A stretch of DNA of 47,902 nucleotides from assembly GCA_003427395.1 (NCBI GenBank), contig BFEA01000840.1, forward strand, positions 311,538 to 359,439. The letters are read 5' to 3'. Within the stretch, counting starts at the first letter, position 1. Every line of letters begins with the position of its first letter. A model generated the notes under the pieces. That model saw nothing but the letters and a program-made list of their open reading frames with translations. It had not been told where the DNA came from and did no database searches. This document shows, piece after piece, positions 20,238-31,699 of the stretch. The stretch is from Chara braunii (lineage: Eukaryota; Streptophyta; Charophyceae; Charales; Characeae). The translations under genes and the position numbers were made by a program.

Positions 20238-21209
20238 ATAAAAGAAAACCAAAGAAAGGAAAAAAAGAAAAGAACTTATGGCCCCGATATCCACAGGCCT
20301 TCAGCTATGGGTCCCCGTCGCTTCGTCTCACAAAAGGGTGATTGCTATTCTGAGGTGATGGTCCCATAAAGGGATATTGACAAGCACTTTTCTTCCCTCA
20401 AAACACGCGCATTGGCTTCTACCCGATGGGTACCCGTGTCCGATGGCAAGGAGGGGGCTCATGACCCACTTCAGGGGTGATGGGCTTCCTACCGATGCGA
20501 CCGCGGGTCGCCCTTCTTTTTGGGGTCTCACCGCATGGCGCCAGATCGGAGCTCCGCCATAGACAGTACGCGCAAGGCCGGCCGACTCAGGGTCATGGAC
20601 CCCTGGCTCGAAATTTGAACCGTTGGCCTTTCCGCGAAAGGACAGGCCAACAGGTAGAGAATCGAAAAATAGAAAAATTAAGTAATAATAACAAAAATAA
20701 TAATGATAGCTGTGAAACAAGAATGGAAAAGAAAGCGTAAAGTCACAGTAGTCTGAAGCCACTAGTTTTTTCCCAAACTAAATATTTCATACTCGACGTT
20801 TTATTATATTTTATTATCTTTTCTTTTCTCTTTTAAATGTTGACCTCTGCCTAGTGCACCTAACCCATAACTCAACAGAGGGGCAATTGGTGCATAGTTG
20901 AAAAGACTGAGCCAGCCCCCTCACCTCTGCGTCCCAAGGCGAACCCGGCGGCTACCACGACCACAGGCCGGTTGTGCTCTGCTGTACACCACGGCGCCGA
21001 GCCTTCGTGGACTAATGAAAGTCCTGTGGCGCACCCCTTTTGCTGAGGGCTGCGCCACCGGGGCTGGTCCGCGCCGAGAATAACCCAGGTACCAGACCTA
21101 AACAGCACCAGACGAGCCTCAGGGATCAGTAAGTCAGGGCAAGGGACTTGCACTGAGCGAGGAACTGGTACACAAAGGAGGGCCGGGACACCGCGCCCTC
21201 CGACACCTC
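20238..21209 (-). repeat. Left copy of a ~970-bp inverted-repeat pair
   Basis: Read on the minus strand, this block starts TGTCGGAGGGCGCGG and ends near GGTTTTCTTTTATG. It matches 40868-41838 on the plus strand along its whole length, with roughly one difference in ten to fifteen bases. A purine-rich stretch precedes the TGTCGG end. It could be a solo LTR or a terminal inverted repeat. ORFs inside both copies differ mostly at amino-acid-changing sites, so I do not call them genes. Confidence 0.85.
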
Positions 21210-21370
21210 GCCCATCCACCATAACCAACACTCGCTTACCTTCTTTCACCTCCATCGCCCGCACCCGTCCACCATAGCCAACCTTCACTTACCTTCTTCC
21301 ACCTCCATCACCCGCACCTATCCACCATAGCCAACCTTTACCTACCTCCTTCCACCTCCATCACCCTTAT
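21209..21370. repeat. 53-bp tandem repeat, three copies
   Basis: CCACCATA starts at 21216, 21269 and 21322, each followed by a CTTACCTTCTTTCACCTCCAT-like tail. Confidence 0.85.
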
Positions 21371-21475
21371 GCATTCAAGGGAAATAAGGGGGGGCCAAAG
21401 AGGCGCAAGGTACCTTAGGTATGGCCGGTTAGGGTAGCTTAAGGACCAAGGTCGATTAGGACAGAAGAAGTATCC

Positions 21476-21600
21476 CCCTCTCTCGTTCTCCATCTCTCTC
21501 TTTTCCCTCTTCCTTCTCTCTTCCTCTCTCTCTCTCCCCCCCTCTCTCTCTCTCTCTCCCTTTCTCTCGCTCTCTCCTTCTTCCTTCTCCCGCCATTCTT
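21476..21600. repeat. CT-rich microsatellite
   Basis: An almost pure C/T stretch with (CT)n runs. Confidence 0.9.
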
Positions 21601-24466
21601 CCTTCCCTATGCACCTAACCCTTTACCCCTCTCTCCCTTCCCCTCCTTGGTACGTGACTAACTATCCCCCCCCCTCTCTTGTGACATTGCCAGGGAACGA
21701 ACGACAAGGAACTTGACCCTCACTTGGTGGAAAGCGAGGGCAACGGGAGGGCTGCCGGTCCCTTGTGCCACCAAGAAGGAAAAAGCACCGGACTCTTGTG
21801 AGCGTTTGGAAAAGCGGAAAAAGAGTGAAGTTTCGTGACAAGGTCAGTTTGACTCAACCATCCTCCCCGACTGCATGACTAAGATGAAGGCATGTTTTGC
21901 TTGAGGGAAGGGAAAGACAACCAAAGGATCATCGAAGGGCAAAGGAAACTAAGGCTTGCGGGAAGGGGGGGGGTGTTGACCCCAACGGGGATTGTATTTG
22001 ACCCATGCTTCGTGTGGTGTTGTGCAGGTGAGTAGCGTGGGATGGGTGTTGAGCGGGACTGGATCCACCGGAAAACCGACAAAGGAAGGACTTGGGCTTT
22101 GCGTGGACCACGGATGTGGGAAGGACTTGATGATTGAAAGCTTGAGTGCATGATAGACCACGGGATGTGACATTGTGTGATGAACGAATGGGGCGACTCT
22201 CTTGAATGCAATACAAAGGCCCGAAAAGACTAAGGGCAGTCTCAAATAGGTGAATGCGATGCTAGTGGCTCAAGCAAAAAAAAATATAGCGGCTAGGGGT
22301 CCGGGCGAAGCCACCCCACCCCAAGGATGCCGTAGGGGTTGTCTTGAGCCACTAGACTTAGTGAAAAGGTGCGTGGCCCAATGGATGACGCTTGGCCTGC
22401 GCACGGCAAGAAGACGAATGCCCAACGAACTCCCTGGACTGCTTGTGTATTGGAAGGAGCAATTGCCTGGTCAGACTTAATTAAATCGAGAAAATGCCAC
22501 GAGAGACCAAAGAGCTAACATCTTGACGCGAGAGCGGAGCTACATCCCCCAATGTAAAGCCCTCTCGCAAGTGCCCCATCCCCATCCATCTCATAGCACT
22601 AGGTGGGGGTGCCCCTGGGACGAACGACCCGCGCCCTAAGCGTGAGCGTGGGCGGGTCGAGCCAAATGGGACCCGCAGTGGGGTCGACCAAGGCTCGAAA
22701 GTCCTTCAGGGTACGACCCCTCCAAAAATGGTGGAGGTGCCGGGTAATGGGTTAAACTGACCCATACGATCGCGAGGGGGGCGCCCGACGCATGATCGGG
22801 TACATAACCAAAGATAAGGAATGAGGACTTGTGTATGCTCTGTCGCGTTGAGTGAATCAGATTTGAGGGTGGCTGGGCGCACGGCAAGGCCAGGCCTGGA
22901 GGAATAACATGAATGCTTGCACACTTGATCAGCCATCTCCTTTGGAGGTGACTCTGGTCCTCCTTCTCTTGGGCTGATATTCGTTAGATCGGGGAAGCTT
23001 TGGGCAAGCCGCAGGTCGACCCTTCCTCTTCGTGCGAAAAAAGGGCTCCGGTTACCTGGCAGGCAGTTGGGATTCCGGGCTAGTCCGGGTTCCGATGAAA
23101 ATCCCACGGCGGAGTGATCCGACCAACATGGGTGCCTTCTTCTCTTTCCTTCGGAGCCCAGCGGGCTCCTTGCACCACACTTGAAATGCTTGAAGGAACC
23201 TCATATGAACATAACAGGTAATCGAGAAGGGACAATCCTACCCTATGAATGGACACACAAGCAAAGATAAGGGAATGGAGGGAGTTGCTAGACTCCAAAG
23301 AAAACTAACTCACCTTTGAAGATGCTCACAAAAAGGAATTGGGCACTGTGTATGGAAATTAAGGGTGAGTGGCACATACAATCCTGAGAGAAAATTGTAA
23401 GCAATGGGTAGGAAGCGCTGGGTGCACCTAGGGAAAAACACTTGTACTATGTGTGTCCCACTTGGGACTTGTGTTTGCATGATGGGGATATTGAGCGTCC
23501 TGCCTTTCGGAAGGAAAGGAGGGGTCTGCACTGACCGGTGCGGGTTGCAAAACGTCGCTCCCTTTTGTAGGTTGTCGTGGGTTCGTGTGTGGAGGTCAGG
23601 CCACGAAGCTGTCGGACGAGAGTTTGTCACGTCGGTTGATTAGTAGCATCCTCGTTCGAGCAGTGATGAACCTTGCTCAATGATCTGCCGGACGGGGTGT
23701 GAAATCTCCTCAGGCGGGGCTTACCCTGTTGGCTGGCGGAGGGAGTACCACTACATGCGGGCAGAGACGGAGCCTCGGGGACGATTAGTAGCTTCTCGTA
23801 GCTTGGCTTGGGAAATGTTGTTCCTTGTCGGACCGATGAAAGTGAATGCCCGGACGGCTGACTTTTGTCCTTGTATTTAGGCACACGGGGTAACCCTCGG
23901 TGTCGGTATGGATGAGCAAAAGCAGCAATACGGGATGGGGTATTCTGAGCAAGAAGGTGAGGGCGACCCCCCACTGGAGGCAGGGTACCGCGCTCGCGAC
24001 GGTTGAGCTATGCTTGAGGTACGGGATAAAACTCTGCCGATAGTAACAGTGGAGAGACCACTTTTGGGAAAATGGCCGGTGAGGAGATGACCGACCTTTG
24101 TGCGACGTTTGCCTGAATTTTCTCTTTTGTGCTTCCCTCTGTAAAAGTTTGCTTGAGAATGTTGGGAAGGGAACTGAGCCTCTAAGTCTATTCTCGCCCC
24201 TACCTAAGTCTGCACGAGTGAGAGAAGATGTGGGTAAGAGTGGATAGGAGTCGGAAGGAAATGGAACCAAGAGAAAGGAATGTCGGTTGATGGTGACCGA
24301 TTGGAGGTACGACGGGGCAGCGACATCTGGGAAGTGGGTAGGGATGGTTAGGGAGACCCGGATGAGGGGTCTGAAACAATTCTCATCGAGCAAGAAAGAC
24401 AGTCTGACCAAGAGGGGTCGTGTGGTGCTCTCTTATGGAAAACAGGACTAGAACCGGAAAAACAGA
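21601..24466. other. 2.9 kb without a recognisable gene, upstream of element B
   Basis: Some long frames exist on the minus strand (for example 24411 to 23785) but show no domain and sit in G-rich, stop-poor DNA. By position this should contain the 5' LTR and PBS of element B. I found neither a tRNA-complementary stretch nor a match to the DNA after 35014. Confidence 0.4.
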
Positions 24467-25279
24467 ATGGCGCGGTGATTCTTATCTCCTACCTACTCTA
24501 GTGGTCCGGAAATGCCTATAGATGTTAAGGAGGGGGTAGCAGTCGTCCTCCCGGAAGAAGGAACGTGGACAGACCTGGAGCCAGCCTACCAAACTGTGAT
24601 GCTGGATCGAAAGGGGGCGTTCCTCTGGATAGAGACAATCTGGACTAAGGTTAGCCTGACCAGACTGTCGCCGAGCTTGATGGACTTATAATTCCGGGGG
24701 ACGGTGGAAGCCCGAGGGTGGGTCTATCTATCCCAGGAGATGGAAAATGCAGCAATCATAGGATTAGTATTGGACATGGCACCTACACAGTTGTTCAGAC
24801 AAGCAGAACGGGAAGTGATACGGGCGGCCTGTCAGCGGGATGAAATGGAAATGGACAAAATGGAGGTGCGAGTGGAACTCGGGGACAGGAGGAACATGAG
24901 ACGTCCCCTTAGGACAATGAGGTGCGTGCTACCCCCGTTTCTGATGGATGCAGTTTTCGGGACCAGGGATAGACTGAAACGGATATGTCGATCGATGACA
25001 CGCCTGAGGTTGTACCAGTGCGCTCGACATGGTTTCTTTAGACCGTCGGTGGAAGCGGGACCGTTCGAGGGGAACTGGGCGGAGGAATTAGCAGAGGTAT
25101 TGAACCTTTTCAGCGCAGATGATTTCATTGTACCTAGTTCAGTGCATTGGCAGATAATCTATCGGAGTGTGGTAGTGGGGGAGACCTTGTTAGAAGGGCT
25201 GAAAGGACTGTTCTTTTATGGGGAGGAGGATTTCGGTGATGATGAGGACGAAGACGAGATGGATGATTGGGACTTCTGA
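24467..25279 (+). pseudogene. Element B upstream array, unit 1
   Basis: The unit starts ATG GCG CGG then TGA (24476), so its Met-Ala-Arg start is cut by a CGA-to-TGA type stop. It continues PIDVKEGVAVVLPEEG and FLWIETIWTKV, a second stop (24689), then GWVYLSQE, CVLPPFLMDAVFG, VEAGPFEGNWAEEL, VVGETLLEGLKGLFFYG and an acidic tail ending DDWDF. From 24692 it is open for nearly 200 codons. All landmarks recur in order in units 2-4. I do not recognise the family and see no catalytic motif. Confidence 0.6.
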
Positions 25280-25338
25280 GAAAAAGAGGAGGGACTCACC
25301 CGGGGAATGGGTTGTCGACTATGTGCAGGTAGGGAACG

Positions 25339-26095
25339 ATGGCCCGGGAGGCCGAGCTATGGGACTGCACACCCAAAGGATGGGAACCGAGACGGATCGG
25401 AAGGGGAGTAAAGATGTCTATACCAGCAGATCATGAATGGAAAGGGACCACGTGTGACTGGGTAGGATCTGAAATTGTGCCCGACCTATCGTATCTATGG
25501 ATAGAACGTGTTTGGAACCCGCTAAGGGAAGAAGAAGGTTGGGAAGAGATTGCAGAAGGAAGGGTGGAATCGGTCGGGACGGTCGTTCTGTCCGAACAAG
25601 GTTGGCACCTGTTTTGCACAACGCTTGCAGCCGGGCAGAACCCGATGTGGCTTTTAGAGGGTGCTGAGGCAAGGGCTCGACGGGCGGGCAAAAGATTTGC
25701 TAACAAAGGTTGGGATGTGGTCAGTAGTAGAGTTGTGATGGGAGGATGGAAGGAATTTAGGTCCCCCTTGCCAACGAGTCAAGACCTGGGTACCCGAGTT
25801 CGTAATAGACTGGTTTGGGTGTTTCGGCCATGTTGAGGAAGTAGCCAGCACTATGGGGCGGGTGCACGTGAATTGCGCTTGGCTGACGGAAAAATTCTAT
25901 AAAACGTCCCTGAAATTTGGGCCCTTCCATGGCGATAGAGCCTAGGAGGTCCTCGTCATTTTGGACATCGAAAGGAATGACCGGCAGAAAGTGGCCCCGG
26001 AAACCAGGGAGGATATAATTCGCCGCGAGGTAGCCGCCACACCCTGCTAGGTAGATTATGTGTTTAAGTTGTTCGAGGTATTGTGGTTCGACTGA
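25339..26095 (+). pseudogene. Element B upstream array, unit 2
   Basis: The start MAREAELWDCTP is followed by SIPADHEWKG, WVGSEIVPDLSYLWIERVW, GTVVLSEQGW, LLEGAEARARRAGKRF and VVMGGWKEFRSPLP. A frameshift near 25770 then moves the rest (VPEFVIDWFG, LKFGPFHGDRA, then KLFEVLWFD) to another frame, with stops near 25950 and 26050. Landmarks match unit 1 and units 3 and 4. The ATG is preceded by GTGCAG and a short leader, as for unit 4. The function is unknown. Confidence 0.6.
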
Positions 26096-26216
26096 GAGTG
26101 GAGAAAACCGCGGGCCAGGCAAGCATGGAAAAATTGCTAAGATAAGGGAGTGGGGTGCCTGGTCATTATAGGGTTCGGAGCGGATTGTGAGCTAGAAGAC
26201 CGAGGGCGAGCGCGCA

Positions 26217-26990
26217 ATGGCACGAAGAAGGACGTTTCTTGAAGATCGCCCCCTAGGCATTGAGCCACCTAGGGAAGTAGAGGGTGGAGTAGAAGTTAGT
26301 CTGTCGGCCGCAAATAAGGGATGACACCCGGTGGTGGACTGGGTCGGGATTGAACTTATGAAAAATATGGTTTACTTGGTAACGAGGGTCGAATGGCGAG
26401 CGGACGAGAATGGGGAGTGGACCCCGGACCCGCGAGGGCATGTGCGTGCGGAAGGGCAATTGTATGTGTCGGAGGGCGGATGGCGAGAGTTCAGAGTCCG
26501 GTTGGCGTCGGAGGAGGATCCACTGAGTATGTTTGAAGGGGCGCGATAGTTAGTGTGGCGGGCAGGGTTCGAATTTGCAGACCCGGAGGCTGATGACGTA
26601 ACGGCAAACCTTAGGGTAACTATGGTTGGGAGGTTTGAATTGCCCGGTGAAAACGTTCGGATGAGATTGCCGCCATTTTTGCTAGAGAGGTTAGGCGAGG
26701 TGGAGCTTGTCAGGAGGGTTGTGGCCGACCTCGCCAACGTGGTGTTTGAGGACGCGTTGGTTCACCAAGAATATTATCGGGTTTTTCTAGAGATGGGGTC
26801 ATTCAGCGGTGAACAGAGGTATGAGGTGTTGCGGGTCCTGCACGCTGTGTTTACCACCTGACCAAGAACTCCGGTTGTTAGCGATGAAGTCCTATGAGGC
26901 GTTGTTCGATGAGAAATAAGTCGGGGAATGACTTACTTAGATGACCTGTACTGCATGTATGAGCCAATGGAAGTAGAGACAGGCCGGTAG
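26217..26990 (+). pseudogene. Element B upstream array, unit 3
   Basis: The start MARRRTFLEDRP leads to VEVSLSAANKG, a stop, DWVGIELMKNMVYLV, GQLYVSEGGWREFRV, DPLSMFEGAR, a stop (26547-26549), FELPGENVRMRLPPFLLERLG, MGSFSGEQRYEVLRVL and MTYLDDLYCMYE. It is collinear with unit 1 and has the same length. Everything is in one frame, the same as unit 4, gag and protease, so it may have been part of one polyprotein or a series of ORFs. Damage is by stops only. Confidence 0.6.
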
Positions 26991-27137
26991 GAGAGGCAAG
27001 AAAAAGAGGAAGGAGTAGAGAGGAAAAGAAGTATTGAGGTTAAGAACCGGGGAGTTGCCCGGGTGAGGACGGAGAATGGATGAAATAAGCAAAATTCGCT
27101 TGCTGTTTAAAACTGTGCAGGGGACCGCTAATCAACA

Positions 27138-28259
27138 ATGGCGATGAGACGCGCACGGATGTCGCGACGGCCCACGCACCCTCCGCCACCCACGGAAAGT
27201 GGAGGCGGATGGGAGGTATCGCTCCCGGCAAGCTACATGGTCCGAGGAATTGACAATGAATGGAGAGCCGTGACCTTGGGAAGGGATCAGGCGTTCATAA
27301 TGGTCGAATGTTTGTGGAGTGGGATGAGGTTCGATAGGGGACCAGGGGACAACCTGTATATCGATCTAAAGGTAACAGGAACCATATACCTGCCGAAGGT
27401 CGGATGGCACACGCTAGGAACGGAATTGGCACTGGGACATGGACTGTTACCAATCTTCTAAAGGGCTACTAGGATAGTGGACCGGATAGGCCAGGAGGTG
27501 CGAGGAAGAAGGAACGTGGGGCGGAGAATCCGGGTGGAGGTAGGAGGATGGCGAGAATTTAAGGCCTCGATGACGGGACTGCGGTGATGAGTGCCTCGCT
27601 TCATGGTGGACTTGGTATTTGGCAGTCTCTCAAGGGCAAGAAGCCTGGTGAAGTCGACTCTAGTCTGGAACCACTACTTTCGTCCGCAAACGACGGGGAT
27701 GTTTTACGATGTGTCAGTTAGGCACGGGCCGTTTTGGGGAAACCAGGTCCGTGAACTACTCAAACTCATCGAAATCCTGATATTCGGGTTACCACGCATG
27801 GCGTTTGAGGAATATTAACCAATAATTATCAGGGAAATAGAAATGGGAGAAAACTATCTTGCAGGGGTGGCTGATCTGTTTGAAGAACCGGATGAGCAAG
27901 ACAGACCTGAGGGACCGGCGTGACAAAGGAAAGCACCGGGAAAAAAACAAAAGGTGAAAAATCGGAATGATAAGCTAGCCGTCAGCAAGAGAGTAGTGGT
28001 AGGAGTTTCGTCCCACCTGCGATCGTGGCAGGAGGGAACTAGGGAGACCACCCGCGCTGAAAAACGCTGGGGCATCCGGGTGTCGGGGAGTCAAAAGGGG
28101 CTACCCTCAAGGAGAGAGCCGTCAGCCTCAGACACCGCCCTAAGGGACCGGGGCACGACAGTGACGAAACGCCAAACCTCGGCAGCAAGCCTTCCGGCAG
28201 AAGTAAGACAGAGCGGCGCCCTGTACGAAATTGTTAGGCGAATCATCCCGACAATATAA
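27138..28259 (+). pseudogene. Element B upstream array, unit 4 with basic tail
   Basis: The start MAMRRARMSRRP is followed by WEVSLPASYMVRG, AFIMVECLWSG, GTIYLPKVGWHTL, VEVGGWREFKASMTGL, VPRFMVDLVFG, VRHGPFWGNQVREL and MGENYLAGVADLFEE. Stops fall at 27459, 27585-27590, 27816 and 27920. After 27922 the same frame continues as a Lys/Arg-rich tail ending RRIIPTI (27954-28259). Gag starts 64-120 bp later in the same frame. The function is unknown. The ATG follows AAACTGTGCAG and a 20-bp leader, which looks like a splice acceptor. Confidence 0.6.
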
Positions 28260-28322
28260 GACGGGGAAACATGAAAATAAGTAAGAATAAGGGGACCTTA
28301 GGGCCGGGAAACTAGGGAAGCT

Positions 28323-30200
28323 ATGAACAACCGGCCGTTTTGCAAAAAAACAATTTCCATATGCAGGGTAGGTAAAGGGATGGCGTCGGAAGAAGAGGCT
28401 GAGGAACTGCGAAGCAAAGGAAGTCAGGGCACGGGTAGGGGTACCGAACCAAACGAAGCATCAGTAAAGGATCAAGAGTCGACGAAACCAGAGGGAACTA
28501 GGGGAGATGGGAAGAATCTTTCGACAGGCGAAAGTTCGGGGAATGTCGGGGGTAGAGGACCTCAGAAAAATAAGGAGGGAAGAGACAATGGAAGATCGAG
28601 TCCTCGAACCTCAGAAGGGACTACGCCCAAGAAAACGAAGGTCTCCGACGCCCGCCGTAAGCTGGCAGAGATAGAAAAGCGAACCGCAGAATATAAAGCA
28701 AGGCTTATGGAGGAAATGATGGCTGGGAATGAAAGAGACTCCCTGGGAGAAGGGTCGCGAGAGGAACCAAGGGTCAGCCAGGGGGAAATCAGGCACGGAG
28801 GGAAGGATAACAACCATAAGGGAACGCCCAGCAAGAAAGGGAAGGAAAAAGGGGACGCTCCGACCGTGGAGGCAGAAAAGGCTACGACCCCACCTGCTAT
28901 GGACAGCAGGGCTAGTCGCCTGCGCGCCACACCAAAAGTAGCAAAGGGTTATGACGGACTTTGGAGTCTTAGAGAAAGGGTGCTAGCATGGTTCGACCCT
29001 GAGGGTACGCCAAAGGCCGGGGAAAAGCAGGGGGATAGCAAGGAAGGAGAAGGGACCAGCCCGACCGGTAAAGCAGGTAGCTCTGAGGGAGGTCTTAAGA
29101 AAATAGTAGCTACCCTCACCCGGGCTCTGAATAAGAATCAGGGGTATCTGACCGATGCCAAGAAGAAACTCACTTTTGACGGGGCGAACATTACGGAGTT
29201 CCTGAAAGACTATGAGAACCTGGCTGCCTTGCTGAAATGGAGTGAGGAAGAAAAGATGGACCATTTGGGGCAGCATGTGCCATTAAGTCTGGGTAGAGAC
29301 ATTATGGCCATTGTCGTCACTAGTGGATCTTGGAAGGAAACCAGGAACGAGATGATGAGGAAGCACCTAAAGGCGGAGAAGATGGCAACAAAAGCTGAGT
29401 TGGCGGTAGTCCAAAGGAAGAACTATGCGACTTACAACGACTTCCTAAGAGCTTTTACTTTAGTCGCATTACGAATTCCCGGGGTAACAGACCGAATATT
29501 GAGCAAGTATTTTCTCAGGCAGTTCTCTGAATTCGACAAAGATAAGATTCTGTCAGCTTACCAGCAGACTAGCAAGTTCGAGTACACTAGGGATGTGGAC
29601 TTCAGCACGGTAACAGACCTCGTAGAAAAGACAGTGGTGACGGACACGCTAGCCCTACTTAAGGAAGGGGAGGTTATAGACTTGACTGGGAAGACAGGGA
29701 ATAAGGTTAGGAAGGGAATAGAAAGCCTGCACGAACGAGTGCACGGGGTCGACAACAAGATGGAAAAAATGGAAAATGCGCCATTACTAATGCAGGCGCA
29801 GGTGTCCCGACCCGCCCTCCCGCATTAAGAGGCCGTAGTTCTGGCAGCGGCGGCGAATCGGGGGTACGGCAGAAGGGATCCGTCCAATGAGCAATGCAGG
29901 TATTTTACAATAGTCGGACATTTCGTGCGGACTTGCCCAAGACTCAACCATGATATCATGAGACAGAGATGCAGCAGGTCCCTTAAGGGTAAGATTCTCG
30001 GACCCCTGGGAGAGCACGTAAATTGGAATTCGTCAGGAGGAATGCGGCGTGTCGTCATCGTCCTGAATAACTTGGATATAGCCGCCGTAGAAGCAGAACC
30101 AGTAGCCGATATTGTCTGGGACCAACTGAGGGAACGTGGACCACAGGCTAATTTCATCCTAGAGGGCGATGGGCAGGATAGGGTAAACATCACCACCTGA
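28323..30200 (+). pseudogene. Element B: Gag with damaged zinc knuckle
   Basis: A 501-codon frame runs from 28323 to 29828. The likelier start is the ATG at 28380 (MASEEEAEELRSKG), since the first 19 residues look like read-in. The N-terminal half is a low-complexity, charged Gly/Lys/Glu region. From about residue 270 a capsid-like region follows (LTFDGANITEFLKDYENLAALL, split here by eye into helices). After a TAA (29826-29828) the same frame reads CRYFTIVGHFVRTCP, a CCHC knuckle with the second Cys replaced by Phe. The frame then runs to a TGA at 30198. It would have packaged the element RNA. It is inactive as it stands. Confidence 0.8.
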
Positions 30201-31690
30201 CGGGCCGGTGCGGAAAAGAAGTGTATTCGAGACACGGTAATAGAAGAGGTTCCTAGGAGTGGCGCAAATCAGGAAAAAACCGAGACCGGAGAACAGGAGA
30301 CGGTCTACGGGAAGGCAAGGGAAAAGACGCCGGTAGACAAGGTTACGACAGCGAAAAAGAAGTTCAGGTACCAAATCCCGATCTTGACCTCGCCAAAGAT
30401 TGACGACACCTTGAGCAAGTTGTTGGGTACCATGGTATCCGTATCCTTCCAGACCATGGTGCAAGCCAGCCCAAGGCTGCTTAAAGGACTCAGGCAGTTG
30501 CTAACGAACAAGCGCGTAGAGGTAGAGGAGGCCCCGGAACCACCGGAGCAGGAGGTGGAAGAGGCAGAGGCACCCCAAGGCGTCTCCAACGTCAAAAGGA
30601 TCCTTGGGGATCTGGAGGACCTGAAAAATGCCTTTGCAGACATCCGCCTAAGCCTACCGGACCGAGAAGGGGGTAAAGTCATGAGGGGACCAACCGGGAC
30701 AAAGCTTAGCTTCCATGCATTGCCCGTAGGAAAGATGAAAGTGCAAATTGGAACCCACCACGCAGACTCATTAGTGGACGGCGGTGCGGAAATTACCCTC
30801 ATACGACGGGATTTCGCAACGATTACTGGCTGCACCGTAAACAAAGAAGTGATGTGGAGTATCCGGGGCGCTGGCGGGAAGATTCCCTTTGCAGGGTACG
30901 TTACGAAATGCGCAGTCAGGGCGGGGATCAGGGAATCAATCTGGTCCTTCCAGCGGATGACCGTGATGGACGAANAGATTCCCTTTGCAGGGTACGTTAC
31001 GAAATGCGCAGTCAGGGCGGGGATCAGGGAATCAATCTGGTCCTTCCAGCGGATGACCGTGATGGACGAAATGGACCATGACATAATTCTCGGAAGACCG
31101 TGGTGCGCCAATGTAAAGATGATAGGTATGCATCTGCACGATGGCACATACATGGTAGACATAGAGGACCCAGTCACTGGCCACGGAGAACTCCTCCGAC
31201 TACTTGGGACCTAAGGAGATCCACCGAAGAGCAAATTGGCAACTTGGTCCTGGACGTTCGAGGAGAGTGCGCGAAAGGGGGCATTCGCACGAATGGAAGG
31301 CGTGAGGGAAAGGGTAGAAATCATGATTGAGGAAGTCTTTAGCAAGAAGGAGTGGATCAAGATGGGTCTACCTATGAAGAAGAGGAGGCAAGAGGACGAG
31401 ACCCTGGAACTTATGGTGGCAGAAAAAGAGTCGGAAGTCGAACTTGGGGCCAACCTGCCCAAACCAAAGGAGGGCTGGAACGAAACGCCAGAGGTGGTGC
31501 TTGAAATCCCAGACTTGTTACAACTCGTTAAAGCCATTAGGTACCACAAGGTGGGGGTAGACCCCGCAGCGCTTGCTAAATTTGAAGACGAGGTCCGAAA
31601 GGGCCACTGTCTGAACGGGAAGCTAGTCAGTATCCAACCCCGCGTACTGGAGGTAGCAAGGCCGATTCTGACCGTTCATTTTTTAGGAGA
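30201..31690 (+). pseudogene. Element B: aspartic protease region, contains N and duplicated 95 bp
   Basis: In the gag frame, DSLVDGGAEITLI is the retropepsin active site, with D-G-G in place of the usual D-[ST]-G. DHDIILGRPW is the hydrophobic-Gly motif of the second half. Between them the assembly has 95 bp twice (30880-30974 and 30976-31070) around an N. This adds 32 codons in frame and is probably false. A TAA at 31212 and an indel in a T run near 31681 end the frame. The protease would mature Gag-Pol. Confidence 0.75.
30880..31070. other. Assembly artefact: 95-bp duplicate flanking a single N
   Basis: The sequence from 30880 to 30974 is repeated without visible change at 30976-31070. 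The only base between is N (30975). This is the pattern left when two overlapping contigs are joined with a one-base gap instead of being merged. Confidence 0.9.
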
Positions 31691-31699
31691 ACGATCCCC

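Noticed and set aside
20328-21288. ORFs of 138-144 codons conserved between the two inverted repeats
   Set aside because: Conservation extends over non-coding parts equally, and many differences change the amino acid. It is explained by repeat identity.
23785-24411. 208-codon minus-strand ORF
   Set aside because: No motif, wrong strand for element B, and stop-poor G-rich composition explains it.
24467-24485. PBS for element B at TGGCGCGGTG
   Set aside because: Only the first few bases fit tRNA-Asp, and the sequence is the coding start of array unit 1.
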